The notes beneath the pieces are model-generated. The model was given only the letters and a program-made list of their open reading frames with translations, was not told the DNA's origin and searched no databases. The translations under genes and the position numbers were made by a program. From assembly GCA_965203135.1 (NCBI GenBank), contig CBDBBO010000002.1, positions 434,001-498,000 on the forward strand: 64,000 bases of DNA, written 5' to 3'. How positions within the stretch are numbered: position 1 is the first letter of the stretch; each line of letters opens with the position of its first letter. This DNA comes from CATOSD01 sp965203135. GTDB lineage: Bacteria > Chloroflexota > Dehalococcoidia > Lucifugimonadales > CATOSD01. Shown here one piece after another: positions 1 to 8,352 of the stretch.

Positions 1-2
1 TC

Positions 3-2489
3 GCCGACATGGTGAGGTTGGTGTCAGTACCACAGCGCGCAGTGGACCAAGCCACCGACACGCTGCAAGCGGGGATCGACAGAGCCGCAGGTGTTCTCGA
101 CGATCTCAGCAGCATGCGCCCGGGCGTAACCGACGCCATCGCAGGGCTGTTGGGCTTGGACGACGTGTCCCAGACTCGCCGGATGGCCTGCGCCATCATC
201 GCAAATGCCTTGGTGTTCCACGAGCGCATCGCCGGAATGCACTCGGGCATAGACCCGTTAGCGTTAGTTTACGGCCACGGCGTCGGGAGCATTCAATCCA
301 GGGTCGTAGCCGCCTGGGACGCCATACTCAAGATAAACTACTGGTCCATCTTCGGCATAGCGAAGGACATACTCCAGCAACTGGACTCGAACGGCGCGGC
401 TAGGGTGCTCGGCGAGCTCAGGTATTCCGTTCAGTCCTTCAGCGCGACGGGTATGGACAATGCACACGACCTGACGGGCCGCATTTTCCAGCGGCTCATA
501 GCCGACCGCGAGTACCTGGCTACCTTCTATACTCTACCCGCGTCGGCGGCGCTGCTGGCGCGATTCGCGGTGGCCAAGATGGAGGGCGTGGACTGGGCGG
601 ACGCCGATGCCATAGGCAGCTTGCGAATCGCGGACTTTGCCTGCGGCACCGGCGCGCTGCTGTCCGCAGTGTACGACCAGATAGCCGCCCGCCACGAGCG
701 GGCGGGCGGTGACGGTGCTGAGTTGCACAAGCCCATGATGGAAGAGGTGTTGTACGGGTGCGACGTCATGCCGTCCGCGGTCCACATTACCGGCTCTACA
801 CTCTCCGGTGTGGAGCCGTCCGCGGTCTTCGACAACTCACGCCTCTACACCATGCCCTATGGTCGCCAGTGGGACGGCAACGTGGCGATAGGCTCTCTTG
901 AGTTGCTCCGGTCATCGAGCGTGCTGACGCTGTTCAACACCAGCGACCCCGCCATGCGAACCGGCAGCGCGGGCGAAGAGACGGCGGCCCAGGTGATGGC
1001 CGAATTTCCCGATGAGGGCTACGACGTTGTGATAATGAACCCACCGTTTACAAGGCCGGGCTCCGATTGGGAGGGAAGCGACAGGTCCGAGGACTACATC
1101 AAGCATTTCAGGGGATTGGGTACGGCGCTACCAACACAAAAGGACATGGCCAAGAGCCTCAGTAAGTACGCGAAGGGTACGTGTTACCACGGTTATGCGG
1201 GGATTGCGTCCGCCTTTGCAGCACTGGCTAACAAGAAAATCAAGCCCGGCGGAGTGCTGGCTTTGGTTCTACCTCTATCCGCAGCTTCTGGTCTCTCATG
1301 GCAAGGATTTCGCAAGATGGTGAGCCAGCACTACACTGATGTGCAGGTCCTTACGATAGCGGCCGCCGGCAATGACGACCTTTCATTCTCAGCAGATACA
1401 GGAATGGCGGAATGTCTGGTGATTGCTCGTAAGGTGAAGCCGGGGGAGCAACCCGATGACCGCGCCGTGTTTACATCTCTACGAGGCAGGGCCGTGGGTC
1501 CTGGCCATGCGAGCGCCCTGGCAGGTAGGGTGTCGAACGACGGCAAAGTGAGACGATTGGAACACGGGCCTTATGGCGGTACATCTCATGAGGTAGGACA
1601 GGAAACGGCAGGCGAGACTATCTCCGTGCGACAAACCACTGACGGCCAAAGTTGGCGTGCTGTACGCATGATCGACTACTCTCTAGCTCAAGTGGCATAC
1701 GCCCTATCCGAATCCACGCTGTGGCTCCCCGGTAGTGCAACTCCCCTCGATCTCAAGACAACGTTGCTTAGCGACTTGGGTCAACGAGGATGGCACGACA
1801 TAAACATCGCGGGTTCCTCGGGGCCATTCACCAAGAAGGCGGCTAGCGAAACAGCTACGTATCCCGCCCTCTGGAACCACAACGCCAAGAAAGAGACTCG
1901 GATAGTGTGCGCCCCTGATTCCCAATTGGTAGTCAAACAGGGATCTGAGGACAAAGCCGCAATCGTGTGGGCTACAGCGAGCAGAGCACACGTCAGTCGG
2001 GGATTCCGGTTCAACTCCCAACCATTAGCAGTAGCGTTCACAGACGTGCGGAGTGTAGGTGGGCGTGGATGGCCAAATATAAAGTTTCAGAAAGACCGCT
2101 TTGACCTTGCATTTACAGTGTGGGCCAACAGCACTTTGGGTCTCTTGTGCTACTGGTGGCACTCTAACCGTCAAGTCGCTGGCAGAGGCGACATAAGTGT
2201 CCAGGGTTTTGAGTCATTACCCGTGCTCGACTTCCGCGCGCTTACCGACGGACAGCTTGCCAAAGCCGATAGGATCTTCGACGAGTTTCGCGACAAGAAA
2301 CTGAAGCCTGCCTACCTTGCGGATGCCGACCCCAACCGCGCGCTGCTGGACGAGCGCGTGGTGTGCGACCTGCTGGGGTTCAATCGCGACACTTACGAGG
2401 CGGTGCGCCGGCTGGCGGCGAAGTGGTGCGCCGAGCCGTCGGTGCACGGCGGCAAGGCACGGCCCAGGGGCGCGGCACTGGTCGTCTGA
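3..2489 (+). CDS. N6-adenine DNA methyltransferase, open at left edge
   Basis: Probable S-adenosylmethionine-dependent adenine DNA methyltransferase of a restriction or defence locus. Counting from the first ATG (base 9, 826 codons), SAM-binding motif I reads DFACGTGALL at residues 209-218 and catalytic motif IV is NPPF at 344-347, the pattern of N6-adenine enzymes of the type I/IIG/DISARM kind. The frame has no stop before the window edge, so the true N terminus may lie outside. The long C-terminal part could hold a target-recognition domain, but I cannot identify one. A HEPN-motif gene starts 86 bases downstream on the same strand. No helicase or nuclease partner is visible, so the system type cannot be fixed from here. 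Confidence 0.85.
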   Translation, partial: ADMVRLVSVPQRAVDQATDTLQAGIDRAAGVLDDLSSMRPGVTDAIAGLLGLDDVSQTRRMACAIIANALVFHERIAGMHSGIDPLALVYGHGVGSIQSRVVAAWDAILKINYWSIFGIAKDILQQLDSNGAARVLGELRYSVQSFSATGMDNAHDLTGRIFQRLIADREYLATFYTLPASAALLARFAVAKMEGVDWADADAIGSLRIADFACGTGALLSAVYDQIAARHERAGGDGAELHKPMMEEVLYGCDVMPSAVHITGSTLSGVEPSAVFDNSRLYTMPYGRQWDGNVAIGSLELLRSSSVLTLFNTSDPAMRTGSAGEETAAQVMAEFPDEGYDVVIMNPPFTRPGSDWEGSDRSEDYIKHFRGLGTALPTQKDMAKSLSKYAKGTCYHGYAGIASAFAALANKKIKPGGVLALVLPLSAASGLSWQGFRKMVSQHYTDVQVLTIAAAGNDDLSFSADTGMAECLVIARKVKPGEQPDDRAVFTSLRGRAVGPGHASALAGRVSNDGKVRRLEHGPYGGTSHEVGQETAGETISVRQTTDGQSWRAVRMIDYSLAQVAYALSESTLWLPGSATPLDLKTTLLSDLGQRGWHDINIAGSSGPFTKKAASETATYPALWNHNAKKETRIVCAPDSQLVVKQGSEDKAAIVWATASRAHVSRGFRFNSQPLAVAFTDVRSVGGRGWPNIKFQKDRFDLAFTVWANSTLGLLCYWWHSNRQVAGRGDISVQGFESLPVLDFRALTDGQLAKADRIFDEFRDKKLKPAYLADADPNRALLDERVVCDLLGFNRDTYEAVRRLAAKWCAEPSVHGGKARPRGAALVV

Positions 2490-2574
2490 GGGGAGGCAGG
2501 CCGAGAGTTCCACACCCAGCCTGTGCCTGAGCGGTATTCGTCAGCTCTACTCTCTGCAGAAGGTCGCCAGATGG

Positions 2575-3828
2575 ATGGAGCGTATGATTGAAGGTCAAGT
2601 GTATGTAGCGGAACTAAGAGTGCCATCGTATTTCCACATTAGGCAGGAAGTCAGAAAATCCCTACCGAATCCTGCCGGATTTGAGGTCAGCAGAGGCTAT
2701 TGGATGGCACGTCCGCCCGATGAACGATCTGCGCTCCAAGGATATGCTGAGCTAACCTTCACGATCCTATTCGTAAGCAAAACGCTTAAGGAGGCGGAGG
2801 ATCACGCCTTGAGGGTAGGTAGGATGTTTAGCACCCCGACATCCGCATTCGGCGGATATCCACTTGCCGCTCCACGTCTTCACCGTATAGCGTCTGTCGA
2901 CGCATTTGAGAGACTGTTGTCACAGCACAATTACTACTACGACGATCAGTTGCACGAGTCGTTGGGTGTGACTTTTGACCCAATAGTTGAGCATCGGTAT
3001 CAGAGATACCTTCAGTTCTTCTCCTCGGACGACGAGAGCACAAAGTACAGAATACAGTCGGCAATGCACTGGTATGGAGTTGCGGTCGGCTCTGAACACC
3101 CAACGGTCAGTTACGTCGCCGCATGGACTGGCTTGGAATGCATTGGCTTGTTGATGGACGGTAGATTCCATGAGCAAGGCGACAAGGCTCCCTGTTCAAC
3201 CTGCGGGAATCCAGCAGGTAAGAAACGAGACCGGAAAATGGCGGGGATAGAGCACGTATTCAAATCCGGCGCAGTCAAGTCTAGCGAGGGATTCTCATAC
3301 CAGAATGCGCATAATCTACGCAATGAAGCTGTTCACGGCTTAAGGGAAATCGAACCGCTCTTGCAGGACTGCTCAGAGTTTTTTCGATACCTGATCGACC
3401 TACTAGGTGCGGCTATTCAAACAGCGGTAACTCCACCGGAGTACAATGATGACAGCGCTGTCAAATCGCTCGTTGCCGGGGATTATGAATTCCGGCCTTG
3501 CTCTCGTATGTCAATTAAGTTCAGCGAAGGCCAGATGGAGCCTTATCTGGACGACAACTGGGTTGTAGGCAACCTGCTGCGAGAGTCAAAGAGAGACTCC
3601 CGCGGCCATGAGCAGTCTGAAGTGAGTATGAGTGGCGAACGTCACTGGCAACTAGACGCTAGCCAACGTGAATATGTCGAATCAGAGTGCTACGAAGAAT
3701 TCACAAGGGTTGGGCAGCAGGAGCATTCCTTGAGTGGCCGAACGATGCCGAACATGATCCCGTGGAAAGACCGACCTTCGGAACCCGCGTGGGAAGACTT
3801 CACCTATTCAGACTGGGAAATCATCTAG
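2575..3828 (+). CDS. HEPN-motif protein next to DNA methyltransferase
   Basis: A 417-residue protein with no certain family. It carries an R-x4-H motif (RNEAVH, Arg249 to His254) in a helical stretch, the signature of HEPN ribonuclease-like domains, and it resembles the Apea-like HEPN group. A CxxC pair (Cys207, Cys210, CSTCG) just before it may bind zinc. The open frame extends upstream to 2317 inside the methyltransferase gene, but ATG 2575 follows AGAAGG by 11 bases and leaves no overlap, so I prefer it. HEPN proteins beside methyltransferases commonly act in abortive-type defence. RNase activity here is inference from the motif only. Base composition is more A+T-rich than in the ABC operon to the right. 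Confidence 0.7.
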   Translation: MERMIEGQVYVAELRVPSYFHIRQEVRKSLPNPAGFEVSRGYWMARPPDERSALQGYAELTFTILFVSKTLKEAEDHALRVGRMFSTPTSAFGGYPLAAPRLHRIASVDAFERLLSQHNYYYDDQLHESLGVTFDPIVEHRYQRYLQFFSSDDESTKYRIQSAMHWYGVAVGSEHPTVSYVAAWTGLECIGLLMDGRFHEQGDKAPCSTCGNPAGKKRDRKMAGIEHVFKSGAVKSSEGFSYQNAHNLRNEAVHGLREIEPLLQDCSEFFRYLIDLLGAAIQTAVTPPEYNDDSAVKSLVAGDYEFRPCSRMSIKFSEGQMEPYLDDNWVVGNLLRESKRDSRGHEQSEVSMSGERHWQLDASQREYVESECYEEFTRVGQQEHSLSGRTMPNMIPWKDRPSEPAWEDFTYSDWEII

Positions 3829-4091
3829 CGTGCGGGCGCGACGCGGGGCTACTTGACATAAGATCGTGGGAGTGGGCCTGAGAGCGGGAATTTTTGTGAC
3901 ACAGATGGGATGGGATTGCGCGTTGATTAGAATGGGTGTAGCGGTTGGGTTGCGCGGCTGGGAAGGTTTGGGACGGGGTTTTGGGATGGACTTGCCGCCG
4001 CCGGGCCGGTCGGCAGGCTGTTTGTCGGTTTCGTGGCTGCGATACAATGCGCTCTGACCGGACGGCGACGCTAGACTAAGGGAGAATCGCA

Positions 4092-4622
4092 TTGAAGACG
4101 AGAATCGGGAATCTCGGTTTCGCTTTAACAGCGGCAATTGCGCTGATGCTCGCAGCCGCGGCGTGCAGCGACGATGGCAGCAGTTGGGGCGACGCGCGCT
4201 ACACCGCCGAGATGCGGAACGTGGAGGGCGACCCCATAGGCACTGTCGTCATGCAGCAAGGCTCAGGGGGATTCCTGGTGACCGTTATGGTGGATGGCAT
4301 CGAACCCGGCCCACACGGCATCCACATCCACTCGGTCGGGACGTGCACGCCCGATTTTGGGGCGTCGGGCGGACACATCAACGTGGACGACCGCCAGCAC
4401 GGGCTGCTCAATCCGGACGGCCCGGACAACGGCGACCTGCCCAATATCTACGCCGCCGCCGATGGCACCGTGCAGGCCGAACTCTTCACGGCCCTGGTTG
4501 ATCCAGAGCTGCTGATGGACGACGACGGGTCCGCCATCGTGATCCACGAGAACCGCGACGACCACAACACGCAGCCCATCGGGGGAGCCGGAGGGCGCGT
4601 CGCCTGCGGCGTGCTTAACTAG
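4092..4622 (+). CDS. sodC: Cu/Zn superoxide dismutase lipoprotein
   Basis: Converts superoxide to hydrogen peroxide and oxygen outside the cytoplasm. The 176-residue product starts with a lipoprotein signal peptide (LAAAACSD, lipid Cys25), so it is probably membrane-anchored. Copper ligands match His78, His80 (HIH), bridging His95 and His152 (VIHE). Zinc positions are His95, His103, residue 112 and Asp115. Residue 112, normally His, is Asp (GPDNGDLPN) with family spacing otherwise exact. The disulphide cysteines (VGTC and VACGV) and the substrate-guiding Arg are present. TTG start follows GGGAGAA. It stands alone in front of the ABC operon, with 263 bases free of genes before it. Confidence 0.92.
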   Translation: MKTRIGNLGFALTAAIALMLAAAACSDDGSSWGDARYTAEMRNVEGDPIGTVVMQQGSGGFLVTVMVDGIEPGPHGIHIHSVGTCTPDFGASGGHINVDDRQHGLLNPDGPDNGDLPNIYAAADGTVQAELFTALVDPELLMDDDGSAIVIHENRDDHNTQPIGGAGGRVACGVLN

Positions 4623-4634
4623 CTCGCATACAAG

Positions 4635-4661
4635 TTGCCATCTCCCCGCTTGTGCTAAAAT
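4635..4661 (+). promoter_or_regulatory. Putative promoter of ABC operon
   Basis: TTGCCA at 4635-4640 and an extended -10 TGcTAAAAT at 4653-4661, separated by a short 15-base spacer. It lies 33 bases before the first permease start. Assigned by eye. Confidence 0.4.
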
Positions 4662-4694
4662 TGCGTCACGCGCCTAGCCAGCGCCAGGAGGCCG

Positions 4695-7600
4695 ATGGTT
4701 CCCCTCAACACTCGCAGGCTGATCGTCAAGCGTCTGCTGGACGATTGGAAGCTGTTGCTCAGCATCTTTCTGGGCTTTGTAATCACCACTACGCTGGTCG
4801 CGGGCGCGCCGGTCTATTTTCGCTCGCTGCAGAGGGTGAGCGTCAACACGGCCATCGACAGGGCCTCCGTCTTCTTCCTCAACTTCTTCGCCTACGCCCC
4901 GCACGTGCAGTTCGACAGGGACAACGTGCTGCTGAGCGAGTCCCATCTCGTGGACGCCATAGACCGCCACGTCGCCGAGATATACAGGGGCCACGAGCGG
5001 TACATCCAGTCTCCCACCTTCCTCGTCGGCAAGCCCAACTCCCCGCTGCCCAACCAGCCCGGGGCCGCCGACCAGGTGTCGCGCGGATATGTCCAGTACC
5101 TCTCCAACATGGGCGACCACGTCGAGTTTCACTCCGGCCGCCTCCCTACGGACTCAGTGTCCCAGGGACCGCGAGGCCCAGTCTTTGAGGCCATGGTCGG
5201 CTCCAGGCAGGCGCGGGTGTTCGACCTCGAGGTCGGCGACGAGGTGGTGCTGACTCCATCCCTCGGCGACCCTGTCCGCGTCACAGCAACGATAGCCGGC
5301 GTCATAGAAGCCATCGACCCCCTGGACGAGTACTGGAGCCGCAACGCTGAGGCCTATCTCAACCCGGCCCCGCTGGAGGAGGAGGTCGACGTCGAGGTAA
5401 CCGTAGACCCTGCCGAGCCTCCACTGTCGCTCTTCGTCACGCTCGAGTCCCTGATTGCCGGCGTGGGCGAGGCCTATCCCGGCTCTGTCGCCAGCATGCA
5501 CTGGAACGTGTTCATCGACAAGGAGCCGCTGAAAGGGTGGTCGATTCCGGATACCCGGGACCGCATCACGCGAGTAGAGAACGAGTTCACCCAGGCGCTG
5601 CCCGGCGCGGCGGTCTTTACCGGCATCACGCGCCTGCTGGACAACTTCGAGCGCCGCAGCTTCTTCACCGGCATCCCCTTGCTGCTGCTCATCACGGTCA
5701 TGCTGCTCACTGTGCTCTACTCCATAGCCATGATGGTGTCCTACCTGGTGCAGAGCCGCGAGGATGACGTGGCTTTGCTGCGAAGTCGTGGCGTAAGCGC
5801 GTTCCAACTGCTGCGGCTGTACGCCCTGGAAGGCGCCGTCCTCGCCGTGACCGCGGCGCTGCTGGCGCCATTCCTCGCGATGGCGGTCGTCGCGCTTGCA
5901 GGCCTGCTGCCCTACTTCAGCGAGATAAAGCAGAGCGCACTGCTTCCGATCGACCTCCACTGGTACCCGTTCGTTATGTCCGCCGCGGTGGGACTCGTAT
6001 GCCTCGCCATGTTCGTCGTGCCGGCTCTCATCGGCTCCAGGACCGGACTGATAGCCCACAAGCTGCGTTCGTCCCGCCCGCCGTCCGTACCGCTGTTCCA
6101 GCGATACTACGTGGACGTGGCCATTCTCATAGTGGGCGGCCTCATCTTCTGGGAGTTGCAGCAGCGGGGCCAGTTCGTTTCGGGAGGGCTGTTCGAGGAC
6201 GTCCAGGTGAACGAGGCGATGCTGCTGGCGCCGGTGCTCTTCCTGATCGCCGTGGCGCTGCTATTCATGCGCCTGTTTCCGCTGTTCGTCCGATTCCTGA
6301 ACGGCGACGCGCCGACGCTGCTGCACCTGCTCGCCGGCGCGGTGGTGGGAGTGCTCGCCATCCGCATCGCGCTCGACGCGCTGGGCGCCAACGCCACGGA
6401 CTACGCGGCCCCGCTCGCCCTGCTCGCGGTCGCCGTCGGGGCGTACACGTACTCCCACCGGTCAGGAGGATCCGTATCGCGTGGGGCCGCCATGGTCGTG
6501 CAGGTCGCGGCGACGGCGCTGTTCATCCTTCGCGACCCTCCATCGCCCGGCGAGACCGCCTTCATCCCCACAGTCGCGCTGGCGGCGCTCGTTCCGCTGC
6601 ACCTGCTCTTCCTCGCCCTGCGCCACTTCGCCAGGACATCGCCCGTCTGGGTGTCCATGGCGCTGCTGAGAATGGCCCGCAACCCGTTGCAGTACACCTG
6701 GCTGGTGCTGCTGCTGGTGCTGGTGACCGGGCTTGGCGTGCTGGCGACAACCGTTGGCGGCACTCTGAACCGCAGCTATGAGGAGCGCGTCTTGTACAAT
6801 ACGGCCACCGACATTCGCGTGGCCGACATGCCCGGCTATATCGCCAGGGGGACAAGCGCCGTAAAGGAGACTTACCTGCAGATCCCGGGTGTGACGCAGG
6901 TGTCGCTCGCGCTGCGCGGGCAGGGGCTGGTGGGCACCACCGTGTCGGGCATCCACTTCGACCTGCTCGCGGTCGAATCCGACGACTTCCAGTATATGTC
7001 GTGGTACCGCGACGATTTCTCCGCGGCGCCTCTGAGCGGTGTCATGCGGTCGCTCCAGCCCATCTCGCGCCACGAGCCGCTCGTTCTGCCCCAGGACGCG
7101 GAGACGTTCGGCATGTGGGTCAAGCCCGGTGGAGAGTACTCCAACATGTTCCTGTGGGCCGCCATGCAGGATGCCACGGGAATCGTGAAGACCCTCTCGC
7201 TGGGCGAGGTTGGCCCCGAGGAGTGGCAGCTCATGAGTGGCCGGATGCCGTCGGGCATGGTGCCGCCGGTGGTGCTGGCCGCCATCCAGACCTACGAACC
7301 GGTCTTCGGCCCGACCGGAACCGCCGGCTCGCTGCTGATGGACGACATGCACGTCACGACGGGCAACGGCGACGACTTCGTGCTGGTGGACGGCTTCGAG
7401 GGTCGCTCGAACTGGACTCCCCTGGCCACCTCACCGCTCTCCACCGACAGCATCGCGCCGACGTCCCAGGAGTTCCGCAGCGGGCAGGCCGCGGGGCTGT
7501 TCGTGTTCGGCAAGGACACCGACCGCGGAATCAGGGGCTTCTACCAGAGCCCCAGCGGCGGGCCACTTCCGGTCGTGGCGAGCTCCAGGTTCCTGGAGAC

Positions 7601-8351
7601 GACCGGCGCCCGGGTGGGCGACGTGATGATCCTGGACGTCATGAGCCGCCTCGTGCCGGTCCGTTTCACGAACCGCGTGAACTACTTCCCGACCATGACG
7701 TCCTTACGCAGCGGCTTTATTCTGACCGACCTGGACGACCTCCTGCGCCACCTGAACATTCTCAGCCCTACCACCAGCTTCTACCCGAACGAGCTCTTCA
7801 TCTCGGAAGCGCCCGGAGCGGGAGACTCGGTGAGCGAGACGATCCTCAGGCTGACGGGCACCACGGACCGCGTATTCGACCGCGACGCCCGCCTGGAGGC
7901 CATCCGCCACGACCCGCTCATTACCGCCGGCTGGCGAGCGATGATGGCGCTGGCCTTGGGCCTCATCGTGTTTACAGCCGGCCTGGGGTATCTCATATAC
8001 CTCCTGGCTTTCACGAACCACGGACGCAGCGAGATGGGCTTCCTCCAATCGCTGGGCATGACGGGACGCCAGGTGCTGGGCCTGCTCAGCATCGAGCACC
8101 TGGCCATAGTGCTGGTGGGGCTGGTCATCGGCACCTGGGCCGGTTTCCAGATGAGCTCGATAATGGTCTCGTCCGTCGCCGTGACCGAGCTGGGGGACCC
8201 CGTGGTCCCGCCTTTCGTGATGATGACAGACTGGCCTATGCTGGCGGTCATCTACGCCACCACCGCGTCGATCTTCCTGCTGTCGACGCTCGCCCTGGCC
8301 AGGTCGATGCGAAACCTCGAGCTCCACTCCATATCCAGGCTGGAGGGCTGA
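4695..8351 (+). CDS. Giant FtsX-type ABC transporter permease 1
   Basis: A 1218-residue membrane protein with a MacB/LolC-like FtsX permease module at about residues 320-460 (contains ALLRSRGVS) and another at about 1072-1218 (contains FLQSLGMTGRQ). Between and before them lie large presumed extracytoplasmic regions and further hydrophobic segments. ATG follows AGGAGG closely. Together with the paralogous permease that starts 1 base after its stop and two downstream ATPases, it should form an ABC complex working at the cytoplasmic membrane, either in lipoprotein or peptide export or as a mechanotransmission system. The substrate is not predictable. Such double-module permeases are about twice the usual FtsX permease length. 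Confidence 0.85.
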   Translation: MVPLNTRRLIVKRLLDDWKLLLSIFLGFVITTTLVAGAPVYFRSLQRVSVNTAIDRASVFFLNFFAYAPHVQFDRDNVLLSESHLVDAIDRHVAEIYRGHERYIQSPTFLVGKPNSPLPNQPGAADQVSRGYVQYLSNMGDHVEFHSGRLPTDSVSQGPRGPVFEAMVGSRQARVFDLEVGDEVVLTPSLGDPVRVTATIAGVIEAIDPLDEYWSRNAEAYLNPAPLEEEVDVEVTVDPAEPPLSLFVTLESLIAGVGEAYPGSVASMHWNVFIDKEPLKGWSIPDTRDRITRVENEFTQALPGAAVFTGITRLLDNFERRSFFTGIPLLLLITVMLLTVLYSIAMMVSYLVQSREDDVALLRSRGVSAFQLLRLYALEGAVLAVTAALLAPFLAMAVVALAGLLPYFSEIKQSALLPIDLHWYPFVMSAAVGLVCLAMFVVPALIGSRTGLIAHKLRSSRPPSVPLFQRYYVDVAILIVGGLIFWELQQRGQFVSGGLFEDVQVNEAMLLAPVLFLIAVALLFMRLFPLFVRFLNGDAPTLLHLLAGAVVGVLAIRIALDALGANATDYAAPLALLAVAVGAYTYSHRSGGSVSRGAAMVVQVAATALFILRDPPSPGETAFIPTVALAALVPLHLLFLALRHFARTSPVWVSMALLRMARNPLQYTWLVLLLVLVTGLGVLATTVGGTLNRSYEERVLYNTATDIRVADMPGYIARGTSAVKETYLQIPGVTQVSLALRGQGLVGTTVSGIHFDLLAVESDDFQYMSWYRDDFSAAPLSGVMRSLQPISRHEPLVLPQDAETFGMWVKPGGEYSNMFLWAAMQDATGIVKTLSLGEVGPEEWQLMSGRMPSGMVPPVVLAAIQTYEPVFGPTGTAGSLLMDDMHVTTGNGDDFVLVDGFEGRSNWTPLATSPLSTDSIAPTSQEFRSGQAAGLFVFGKDTDRGIRGFYQSPSGGPLPVVASSRFLETTGARVGDVMILDVMSRLVPVRFTNRVNYFPTMTSLRSGFILTDLDDLLRHLNILSPTTSFYPNELFISEAPGAGDSVSETILRLTGTTDRVFDRDARLEAIRHDPLITAGWRAMMALALGLIVFTAGLGYLIYLLAFTNHGRSEMGFLQSLGMTGRQVLGLLSIEHLAIVLVGLVIGTWAGFQMSSIMVSSVAVTELGDPVVPPFVMMTDWPMLAVIYATTASIFLLSTLALARSMRNLELHSISRLEG

Positions 8352-8352
8352 G

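Noticed and set aside
3829..4091. Short open frames between the HEPN gene and sodC, and a TTGACA at 3853
   Set aside because: Repetitive Gly-rich products without a ribosome-binding site. TTGACA has no matching -10 at proper spacing.
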